Assembly (NCBI GenBank): GCA_030682755.1
Contig: JAUXNR010000051.1
Location: 1-6,269 of the forward strand
DNA from: Flavobacterium sp.
GTDB lineage: Bacteria > Bacteroidota > Bacteroidia > Flavobacteriales > Flavobacteriaceae
DNA: 6,269 nt
Direction: 5' to 3'
Under the pieces are notes generated by a model. It was not told the DNA's origin. It saw only the letters and a list, made by a program, of their open reading frames with translations, and did not search any database. This document shows positions 1 through 6,269 of the stretch, piece after piece (position 1 is the first letter of the stretch; each line of letters begins with the position of its first letter). Both the position numbers and the translations under genes were made by a program.

Positions 1-1324
1 CCGGTTTAAAAGCTCTGTATCTCAATTCTTTTAAATAAACCGCAGCAGCACCCGGCCCTTCCAGTTCGTTGGCTGTTTCTGCAGCCATTAATAATATTTC
101 AGCATAACGCATATACATTTTATTCACCCCATCATCATTAGGAGAATTAACAAAACGAGTCATCCACTCATAACGGTATTTACCAAAATACCAAAGGTTA
201 AACGCTCCTAATTGTTGTCTGGCAAAACCATTAACGGCTGGGCCATATCTATATGGAACACAAGTCACATCTCTACGAGTATCCAATTGATCATAATCGT
301 AAAAAATATTCGGTGGAGGACCTGCTTGACCTCCTCTATTGCTTCCATTAGCATGGTGTTGGTTATTTGTTGCATGACGAACTGCAAATGTAAACAGCAT
401 TCTACCTCTACCGTCTCCAAATGGAATTTCCCACAAAGACTCACCACCTGCTACAGTATTATCTTGATTGTACTTTCTCCATAATGTTTCAAAAGATGGT
501 TCAAGATTAGCTGTTCCACTTTGAATAACTGATCTACATTCGTTTAAAGCTATAGCATACATATTCGCAACAGATAGATCTGGATCGTTACTTCTTCTGA
601 TACCATCAGGATATTGTTGAAAGCCGCTTGCGGCTAATGCTAAACGTGCACGAAGACCCTTTACAAATGCTTTATTCACGCGTTCAACGCTAGTTGTTTT
701 GGCAATTTCATTAGGCCATGGTACTAAAGTTGCAGCTTCTTCCAAATCCTGAATTAGTTGTTTGTAAATAATGTCTCTATTTGTCTTAGGTACAAATATG
801 GTGTTGCCATCAATAGGTTCAAAACGAGCAGGAACATCGCCCCAAGCTTTTAATAAATCTGCATAATAAACGGCTCTTAAAGTAAGGGCCTCACCCAACA
901 AATACCCTAATTCTGCATTGACAGTTGGGTTACCATACGTGCGAAGTCCTCTAATACATAAGTTTGCTCGTTCAATACCTGTGTACATCATCGCCCATGC
1001 ATTGTTCACTGTGTTCATCTGACTATTATTAGGTTTTGCGTCATACACACACAAATCCGGATTGTCATTGGAAGTGGTTTCGTTAGAGTTATACCATTCA
1101 ATATCAGTATTCAGACCATACCATGGTAAAAATCTACCACGATAAGAGTTTGTTTCCCCAAATGGAATTTTGATACCGTTTACAGCACCTTCAGCTAGAC
1201 CCGGTGTTGAAAAGATTACAGATTCATCTAAAGTTGATTTGGTTTCAGATTCTAAAAAATCATCATTACAGGAGACCAAAAACATTAGGATGAACAGTCC
1301 AGAGATTATTAATTTATTTTTCAT
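1..1324 (-). CDS. SusD/RagB-family surface glycan-binding lipoprotein, C-terminus cut by window edge
   Basis: This outer-membrane lipoprotein lids the adjacent SusC transporter and binds the glycan before import. I translated it by hand from the ATG at 1324; the frame stays open for 441 codons to the left edge. Residues 1-19 are a lipoprotein signal with lipobox LVSC (Cys19), followed by N-D-D, an acidic stretch resembling the Bacteroidota surface-export signal. SusD-family hallmarks are GEALTLRAVYYADLLKAWGD (residues 144-163), YDQLDTRRD (344-352), YMRYAEILLMAAETANE (404-420) and the start of the final conserved helix, YLKELRYRA (430-438). The family is usually about 480-650 residues, so the last part is missing only because the window ends; no internal stop or frameshift is seen. 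The gene starts 17 bases after the susC stop, and its AT-only leader has no Shine-Dalgarno sequence. Family membership is secure. Pectin as the ligand is inferred only from the GH28 neighbour. Confidence 0.95.
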   Translation of the reverse strand, partial: MKNKLIISGLFILMFLVSCNDDFLESETKSTLDESVIFSTPGLAEGAVNGIKIPFGETNSYRGRFLPWYGLNTDIEWYNSNETTSNDNPDLCVYDAKPNNSQMNTVNNAWAMMYTGIERANLCIRGLRTYGNPTVNAELGYLLGEALTLRAVYYADLLKAWGDVPARFEPIDGNTIFVPKTNRDIIYKQLIQDLEEAATLVPWPNEIAKTTSVERVNKAFVKGLRARLALAASGFQQYPDGIRRSNDPDLSVANMYAIALNECRSVIQSGTANLEPSFETLWRKYNQDNTVAGGESLWEIPFGDGRGRMLFTFAVRHATNNQHHANGSNRGGQAGPPPNIFYDYDQLDTRRDVTCVPYRYGPAVNGFARQQLGAFNLWYFGKYRYEWMTRFVNSPNDDGVNKMYMRYAEILLMAAETANELEGPGAAAVYLKELRYRAFKP

Positions 1325-1341
1325 AATACTATATTTTTTTA

Positions 1342-4300
1342 TTAAAAGTTTGCGTTTATTCCAAATACAACTTGTCTGTTTCTTGGATAAGGAGAATAAT
1401 CAACACCCGGTGTAAATGGAGTTGCTCTTCGAGTTGAAACTTCAGGGTCTAAGCCTGAATACTTCGTTAATATGAAAACGTTATTAGCCGTAGCATATAC
1501 TCTTAATCGAGATATTTTTGCTTTGGAAATAAATGATTCCGGCAATGAATATCCCAAAGTAAGTGTATTTAACCTCAAAAAGGAACCGTCTTCTACAGCC
1601 CAATCTGTCATTACGTAGCGAGCCATATAAGGAGACCACATTGTTGTGTTTTCATTTAAAGCAGCTAGTGCTGTTGGATCAGTAACCAATTGTCCACTAA
1701 CCGGATCAATATTAGTCCATCTGTTTCCGTCTGCCATTACTGTTGTTAAATTTCTATATTGTCCGTCAGGTGAATTAATTGTTGCTGTATTATGCTCAAT
1801 TTTACCAGCATTGTATATATCATTTCCATAACTCCAGTTGAAAGCAGCTGATAAATCAAAGTTGCGTACATTTGCATTAATTGTAAATCCTCCTGTGCTT
1901 GTTGGTTGTGCATTCCCAATAACCGTTATATCATTATTATCAACAACACCATCTCCGTTAAGATCTTTTAATTTCATAGATCCCGGTCTAAGTTGTCCCA
2001 CAATTGTTGACGCACTTGCTACTTCAGGTTTTAAAGTATAAACCCCATCGTTGTAATTAAAATCAGAAACCTCATAACGACCATCATTTCTATATCCTAT
2101 CATTAAACCAAGTGGTTGACCAACTTGAACCGCAAAATCATTTCCAATTGCAGTGGAAGCCCAGCCTGTTGGCACTCCAAAATCATCTAAAGTTCCAATT
2201 GAGTTAATTCTATTTTTATTCATTCCAATGTTAAAAGAAAAACTCAATCCGTAATCACTCTTTCTTATTGCATCAATATTTAAAGTACCTTCAAGTCCCA
2301 TATTTTGGGTTTCACCAATATTTCTAAATTGTGAAGTGTATCCAACACCTGAAATAGGAAAGTTTAGCAATAAATCTTGGGTTATGTTTTTATATAATTC
2401 AAGAGATCCACTTATACGACGATCATATAGTTCAAAATCTAATCCTAAGTTTTGCGAAATCATAGTTTCCCATTTTAAATCCGGATTTGCTAAAACACTT
2501 GAAGGAGCCCAATAACTATCTACCCCGTTGATCCAGGTGCTATTTAAAGAAAAGAAATTTTGTATGGTTTGACCAGTTGGAATATTATTATTACCTGCTT
2601 GACCATAACTGAATCTCAATTTAAGTAAATCAAGCCATGAAACATCTTTCAAAAAGAATTCTTCATTAATTTTCCAAGCAACAGCAGCTGAAGGAAAATA
2701 GCCCCACTTGTTATCACCAAGAAATTTACTTGATCCATCTGCTCGAAAAGTTGCAGTAAATAGATATTTATCTTTTAAATCATAATTAACACGACCAAAA
2801 AAGGACATTAAATTATCTTCCGGATTATTAAAATTATTAACAGATTGTGGTGTTCCTTCTGTAGTCAAATTCACTGCATTAGCAAAAGTAAAGAAATCAG
2901 GATACCCGTGAATTACAGTTTGTAAATTATTTGACTTATAAATTATTGATTCTTGACCTAAAAGGAATTTTAATTTATGGTTTGAGCCTAGTAATTTCTT
3001 AAAGTCATAATTCAGAGTGTTTGAATTTCTAAACCTGTTGTCATTTCGATTACTCATCAACAAAGATGGTAATCCTTGGTTTTCTGCAGCAGGAACATTT
3101 CTCACATAAAATGTTGAACGTCCATAAAAACGATAATCATCATTTTTAAAGTAATCAATACCTATATCTGACTTGAATTGTAATTCATTCGTTATTTTAT
3201 AAGTTAATCCCGCTTGCATGTTGTAATTTCTTCTTTCTTGCTTTCTGTCATTATCAGCTACAGCCAAAAACGGATTTACAAGATAACCCGCTACAGCTTC
3301 ATCTGTATCATCATCCGTAAGTCCAGGGATTGGGATTGGAGAATAACCAATACTGTGTCTTAAACGAGCATCGGCAGATAATGAAAATTCTCTTTGTTCA
3401 TTTGCCCCACCTCCAGATATATCAGTACTGGAATATCTCATAGTAAATGATAATTGAATTTTGTCAGACAATTTGTTTTTCAAATTTATGGAGATATTTT
3501 CTCTTTTAAAATCAGAACCTATCATGATAGCTTCGTCGTCAAATCGAACATAGTTGAAGTTGTAATTTAATTTTTCAGAACCTCCTCTAATACTAAGATT
3601 ATGACTTTGTACAAAACCTGTACGTCCATAAATTTCTCTTTGCCAATTTGTGTTTGGAGCAGTATCATATTGTCCTATTTCACTATAGGGACCAAAAAAA
3701 TCTTCATAAGAACTGATATCATTTTTAAGTGATGCAAATTCATATTGCCACCTCGCAAAATCACCTGGTTTTAATACATCTATCGTATTAGCAATTTTTT
3801 TAAACCCTGTAAACATGTTATAGGATACGCTAACTTTTTCACCACTTTTTCCGCTTTTAGTTGTAATCAAAATTACACCATAAGCACCTCTGGCACCATA
3901 GATTGCAGTTGAAGATGCATCTTTTAAAACAGTTACATTTTCAATATCGGATGGAGCAATATCATTTATACTGTTAACAGGAAATCCATCTACAATCAAT
4001 AAAGGTGAAGCATCTTGAGACAATGAACCCCCTCCTCTAATTCTAATATTAATTTCAGAATCAGGCGAACCTTCTGATGATGTCACTTGTACACCTGCCA
4101 AACGACCGGTTAAAGCTTCTGCAACATTAGCAATTGGTTGTCTTTCAATAACTTCACCCGATAACACAGAAACCGCTCCTGTTAAATCTGATTTTTTAAC
4201 AGTACCATAACCAATCAATACTACTTCTTCAAGTGCTTGTGCATCTTCAGCCAGTTCAATAGCAATAGATGTTCTTCCTTTAATTTCTATTTCTTGTGTT

Positions 4301-4575
4301 TTATAGCCGATATAACTTATCACAAGTACAGCATTCGCTGATTTAACATTCAATCTAAAAGCCCCATCAAAGTCAGTAGAGACACCGTTACTAGTTCCTT
4401 TTTCGATAACATTAACACCGGGAATGGAAATTTTATCGTTAGCATCCACCACGGTACCTCTAACCTCAAAAGTGCCCGATTGTGCAAATACTTCTTGAGT
4501 TGCCAATGCTGAGATAAAAATGAATAGCATCAAAGGATATTTTAAGCTACTCAACAACATTAATTTTACTTTCAT
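1342..4575 (-). CDS. SusC/RagA-family TonB-dependent outer-membrane glycan transporter
   Basis: This 1077-residue protein is a complete SusC-type importer: a 22-strand beta-barrel with an N-terminal plug that takes up oligosaccharides delivered by SusD, powered by TonB-ExbBD. Residues 1 to about 31 are a Sec signal peptide, with probable cleavage after VFA. Residues 36-113 form a carboxypeptidase-regulatory-like beta-sandwich (GTVVD, IPGVNV, TDFDGAF, YIGYK). The SusC linker EEVVLIGYGTVKKSDLTGAV follows at 117-134. The plug spans about 126-240 and contains IRIRGGGSL, PLLIVDGFPV and LKDASSTAIYGARGAYGVILIT. The rest is barrel, ending in a terminal Phe as expected for insertion by the BAM machinery. 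An acidic loop DLNGDGVVDNND lies at 871-882. There is no STN signalling domain between the signal peptide and the beta-sandwich, so it probably does not act through an ECF sigma and anti-sigma pair. It starts 34 bases after the GH28 stop, without a Shine-Dalgarno sequence. The substrate, probably oligogalacturonides, is inferred from context. Confidence 0.97.
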   Translation of the reverse strand: MKVKLMLLSSLKYPLMLFIFISALATQEVFAQSGTFEVRGTVVDANDKISIPGVNVIEKGTSNGVSTDFDGAFRLNVKSANAVLVISYIGYKTQEIEIKGRTSIAIELAEDAQALEEVVLIGYGTVKKSDLTGAVSVLSGEVIERQPIANVAEALTGRLAGVQVTSSEGSPDSEINIRIRGGGSLSQDASPLLIVDGFPVNSINDIAPSDIENVTVLKDASSTAIYGARGAYGVILITTKSGKSGEKVSVSYNMFTGFKKIANTIDVLKPGDFARWQYEFASLKNDISSYEDFFGPYSEIGQYDTAPNTNWQREIYGRTGFVQSHNLSIRGGSEKLNYNFNYVRFDDEAIMIGSDFKRENISINLKNKLSDKIQLSFTMRYSSTDISGGGANEQREFSLSADARLRHSIGYSPIPIPGLTDDDTDEAVAGYLVNPFLAVADNDRKQERRNYNMQAGLTYKITNELQFKSDIGIDYFKNDDYRFYGRSTFYVRNVPAAENQGLPSLLMSNRNDNRFRNSNTLNYDFKKLLGSNHKLKFLLGQESIIYKSNNLQTVIHGYPDFFTFANAVNLTTEGTPQSVNNFNNPEDNLMSFFGRVNYDLKDKYLFTATFRADGSSKFLGDNKWGYFPSAAVAWKINEEFFLKDVSWLDLLKLRFSYGQAGNNNIPTGQTIQNFFSLNSTWINGVDSYWAPSSVLANPDLKWETMISQNLGLDFELYDRRISGSLELYKNITQDLLLNFPISGVGYTSQFRNIGETQNMGLEGTLNIDAIRKSDYGLSFSFNIGMNKNRINSIGTLDDFGVPTGWASTAIGNDFAVQVGQPLGLMIGYRNDGRYEVSDFNYNDGVYTLKPEVASASTIVGQLRPGSMKLKDLNGDGVVDNNDITVIGNAQPTSTGGFTINANVRNFDLSAAFNWSYGNDIYNAGKIEHNTATINSPDGQYRNLTTVMADGNRWTNIDPVSGQLVTDPTALAALNENTTMWSPYMARYVMTDWAVEDGSFLRLNTLTLGYSLPESFISKAKISRLRVYATANNVFILTKYSGLDPEVSTRRATPFTPGVDYSPYPRNRQVVFGINANF

Positions 4576-4609
4576 AATTTGTTTGATTAATTAAGGGTTT
4601 GTTTGTTTA

Positions 4610-6073
4610 TTAGTTTGCGTTTTCAACTTTAACGTTGTTGATATAGGTATCAATTAACTTTAAATTGGTCACATGTTTTAGTGAGAAATTTTTATTAACA
4701 GAATCTATTCTTACATTCTTAAAAGTGATATTTTCTATAGGAGAACTCTCCAATCCATCTGCAAAAATGGCATACTTCCCTCCGTTTTGTACAGTGATGT
4801 TCTCCATTAAAATGTTTTTAATTTTAGGAACAAAATCACCATCTCTTTGACCAGCATAAACTGAATAATTCATGGTAATATGCAAAACAGCTTGTTTTAC
4901 TTTACCTACTTTTATGTTTCTAACATATAAACCATCAACGGTTCCACCTCTTTTGGTATTGGTTTTTAATCGAATTGCTCTATCCAATTCAGGACTATCC
5001 ATACTACAGTTTTCTACAAAAACATTTCTCACACCGGCAGACATTTCGCTTCCAATTACAACACCACCGTGACCATCAATCATTTTGCAGTTTCTCACTA
5101 CAATATTTTCACTCATGATGCCAACTTTTCTACCTTCATTATCTCTTCCCGCTTTTATGGCAATACAATCATCACCTGTATTGAATGTGCAATTTTGAAT
5201 GATTACATTTTTTGAATATTCCGGATCACACCCGTCATTATTAGGACCATGACTGTCAATATTTACTCCGTCAACAATTACATTGGTGCACTTTATAGGA
5301 TGAATAATCCAAAAAGGAGCATTGATGATTTTTACATCTTTAATCAACACATTTTCACAATCAAACGGTTCAATAAAATTAGACCTTAAATAATGTCCGT
5401 TTCCAAAAACACGCTTTTCAACGGGAACATTGTCATTTGCCATTTTCATCAGTGCCGGAAGATTTAAACTGTCCAATTGTGAAGGTTGCCCTTGCACATA
5501 ACCATAAACATGACCTTCGGATGTCTTTCCTTTCCAAGGCCACCAATTCGTTTTATCGGCTTGACCGTTTAAAATTCCTTTTCCTGTAATGGCAATGTTT
5601 TTTTTGTTTTTTGCATAAATTAACGGTGAATAATTCATTAATTCCATTCCCTCAAAAGACGTATGAACCAAAGGATAAAAGTCGTCAGGATTGGTGCTGA
5701 ACAAGATTTCTGCCCCATCTTCCAAATGCAGGTTTACGTTGTTATCTAAATGAATTGGACCTGTGAAAAATTTACCATTCGGCACAACAACTCTTCCTCC
5801 TCCACTTTCCGTACATGCTTTAATGGCTTTTCTAAAAGCTTCTGTACAAACCGTCACCCCATCCCCTTTTGCACCGTAATCTAAAATTGAAAAATTTGCA
5901 TTCTTAAAAGTTGGTGCTTTTGTGTTTGCAATGATTTCATCCATCAAATCCCAAGGATTGTTCTCAACTAGAGCAAGTTTGTCATTTTGACTTTTGCAGG
6001 AAATTAATATAAATATTAATCCTAGAGCTACATGTTTAATAGTTTTTAATTTTCTGCTTCTTATTACTTTCAT
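4610..6073 (-). CDS. GH28 polygalacturonase lipoprotein, probably exo-acting
   Basis: This 487-residue enzyme is predicted to hydrolyse alpha-1,4-galacturonic acid linkages in homogalacturonan with inversion. Residues 1-26 are a lipoprotein signal (lipobox LISC, Cys26). The fold is a right-handed parallel beta-helix beginning near FSILDYGAKGDG (61-72) and ending in short IENITFKNV-type coils. All four GH28 motifs are present: NND with Asp280, GDD with Asp301 and Asp302, GHG with His335, and RLK with Arg368 and Lys370. By analogy with fungal endopolygalacturonases, Asp301 is the acid, and Asp280 and Asp302 activate water; the 21-residue spacing from Asp280 to Asp301 also matches. The intact GHG and RLK argue against a rhamnogalacturonase. 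A long segment at 171-233, including NWWPWKG, resembles bacterial exo-polygalacturonases, so exo action is an inference. Lys-Ser-Gln after Cys26 is not a clear surface-export signal, so periplasmic or surface location is open. The ATG at 6073 is preferred to the in-frame TTG at 6106, which lies inside the promoter. Confidence 0.95.
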   Translation of the reverse strand: MKVIRSRKLKTIKHVALGLIFILISCKSQNDKLALVENNPWDLMDEIIANTKAPTFKNANFSILDYGAKGDGVTVCTEAFRKAIKACTESGGGRVVVPNGKFFTGPIHLDNNVNLHLEDGAEILFSTNPDDFYPLVHTSFEGMELMNYSPLIYAKNKKNIAITGKGILNGQADKTNWWPWKGKTSEGHVYGYVQGQPSQLDSLNLPALMKMANDNVPVEKRVFGNGHYLRSNFIEPFDCENVLIKDVKIINAPFWIIHPIKCTNVIVDGVNIDSHGPNNDGCDPEYSKNVIIQNCTFNTGDDCIAIKAGRDNEGRKVGIMSENIVVRNCKMIDGHGGVVIGSEMSAGVRNVFVENCSMDSPELDRAIRLKTNTKRGGTVDGLYVRNIKVGKVKQAVLHITMNYSVYAGQRDGDFVPKIKNILMENITVQNGGKYAIFADGLESSPIENITFKNVRIDSVNKNFSLKHVTNLKLIDTYINNVKVENAN

Positions 6074-6090
6074 TTTAAAATATTTGATTG

Positions 6091-6104
6091 TGTAATCGAT
6101 TACC
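6091..6104. promoter_or_regulatory. LacI/GalR-family-like operator overlapping the transcription start
   Basis: GTAATCGATTAC at 6092-6103 is a perfect 12-base palindrome with the central CG usual for LacI-family operators. The 14-base site at 6091-6104 fits the cre-type pattern TGWNANCGNTNWCA with one mismatch, at its last base. It directly abuts the TATTTTTG promoter element (sharing base 6104) and covers the expected transcription start, a position suited to repression. The motif and position are seen in the sequence; the regulator's family is inferred, and no regulator gene lies in the window. Confidence 0.6.
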
Positions 6105-6134
6105 AAAAATAATTAATACAATAATAATAACCAA
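6104..6134 (-). promoter_or_regulatory. Bacteroidota-type promoter for the GH28-susC-susD operon
   Basis: Read on the minus strand, TTG (6134-6132), a 20-base spacer and TATTTTTG (6111-6104) match the known Flavobacterium promoter pattern TTG-N17-23-TAnnTTTG. An eight-base A tract lies just upstream (6144-6137) and could act as an UP-like element. Transcription would start within the palindrome immediately downstream, giving a leader of roughly 25 bases before the ATG at 6073. It is the only good match to the consensus on this strand ahead of the three genes. AT-rich DNA produces chance matches, but position and spacing both fit. Confidence 0.65.
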
Positions 6135-6269
6135 GCTTTTTTTTATAAAATTAAAAAATAATATAAAATTTATGATTTATTGATAATTGAGACCTTTGTT
6201 TTCAAGTCTTTTTTTTAAATAAAAAAATAAATATTCAATGTAATTGTTACATTTGTGTACAGAAAAAAT
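6112..6269. other. AT-rich non-coding region upstream of the operon
   Basis: Both strands are rich in stop codons, and no start of a convincing gene or end of an upstream gene is seen. The stretch holds the upstream part of the operon promoter, several long A or T tracts, and the inverted repeat near the right edge. Nothing else could be supported here. Confidence 0.7.
6237..6253. repeat. Inverted repeat AATGTAA-TTG-TTACATT, possible second regulator site
   Basis: Two perfect 7-base arms flank a 3-base spacer. The inner half-sites TGTAA and TTACA resemble the ends of the palindrome at 6092-6103, but the spacing is three bases instead of four and the central CG is absent, so it may bind a different protein or be chance. 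It overlaps a plus-strand TACATTTG (6248-6255), which fits the promoter element TAnnTTTG; no TTG is found 17-23 bases upstream of it. It could serve a divergent gene beyond the right edge. Confidence 0.35.

Larger units (their letters stand above)
1..6097 (-). other. Probable operon: GH28, susC, susD (part of a pectin utilisation locus)
   Basis: The three genes share a strand and are separated by only 34 and 17 bases. Neither spacer contains a hairpin with a T tract, nor a TAnnTTTG element on the coding strand. The only promoter found lies ahead of the GH28 gene, so one transcript starting near 6097 probably covers all three and continues past the left edge. The transcription start is estimated from the promoter element, not measured. 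Confidence 0.75.

Noticed and set aside
212..484. Plus-strand open frame of about 90 codons inside the susD gene
   Set aside because: It is antisense to well-conserved SusD sequence, its translation has no recognisable motif, and it has no promoter. A short minus-strand frame at 265-447 is likewise the wrong frame of susD.
1170..1415. Plus-strand open frame across the susC-susD junction
   Set aside because: It is antisense to both genes and the translation is low-complexity; it has no promoter or ribosome-binding sequence.
3044..3053. TTTCGATTAC, a partial match to the operator at 6092-6103
   Set aside because: It lies inside susC coding sequence and only one half matches; one such half-site is expected by chance in AT-rich DNA.
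4576..4609. Possible internal promoter or terminator between the GH28 gene and susC (CAAAC repeats and TTAATTAA)
   Set aside because: There is no TAnnTTTG element on the coding strand, and no hairpin with a T tract; the repeats are short and AT-rich.
4665..5072. Two short plus-strand open frames opposite the GH28 gene, with similar ones at 1646-2041 opposite susC
   Set aside because: They mirror the codon pattern of the conserved gene on the other strand and show no motif of their own.
6188..6218. Plus-strand hairpin-like AGAC...GTCT followed by eight T, resembling a rho-independent terminator
   Set aside because: The stem is only four pairs plus a bulged three, which is weak, and no plus-strand gene precedes it. 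T tracts are common throughout this spacer.

Overview
The window comes from an AT-rich Bacteroidota genome, most likely a member of the Flavobacteriia. The evidence is a SusC/SusD pair, a promoter of the Bacteroidota type (TTG, 20-base spacer, TATTTTTG), lipoprotein signals typical of the phylum, no Shine-Dalgarno sequences ahead of the genes, and strongly AT-rich spacers. The species cannot be told from the sequence.

All three genes lie on the minus strand and read from right to left. At the right end is about 160 bases of AT-rich non-coding DNA holding a promoter and two palindromes. Next come a GH28 polygalacturonase lipoprotein (6073-4610), a SusC-type TonB-dependent outer-membrane transporter (4575-1342) and a SusD-type surface glycan-binding lipoprotein (1324 to the left edge, where it is cut off). 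The spacers are 34 and 17 bases with no terminator or internal promoter visible, so the three genes are probably one operon. The operon probably continues past the left edge, because susD is incomplete there.

Together this is part of a polysaccharide utilisation locus, most likely for pectin homogalacturonan. SusD captures oligosaccharides at the cell surface, SusC imports them with TonB-supplied energy, and the GH28 lipoprotein cleaves alpha-1,4-galacturonic acid linkages. The SusC has no N-terminal STN signalling domain. A LacI-type palindrome lies directly on the predicted transcription start, so a sugar-responsive repressor is the simplest model for control.

No mobile element, CRISPR array, RNA gene or clearly new system was seen. 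The most informative non-coding signal is the promoter and operator arrangement at 6091-6134, which also shows that a longer reading frame beginning with TTG at 6106 is not the real start of the GH28 gene. A second, related palindrome near the right edge may belong to a divergent gene outside the window.
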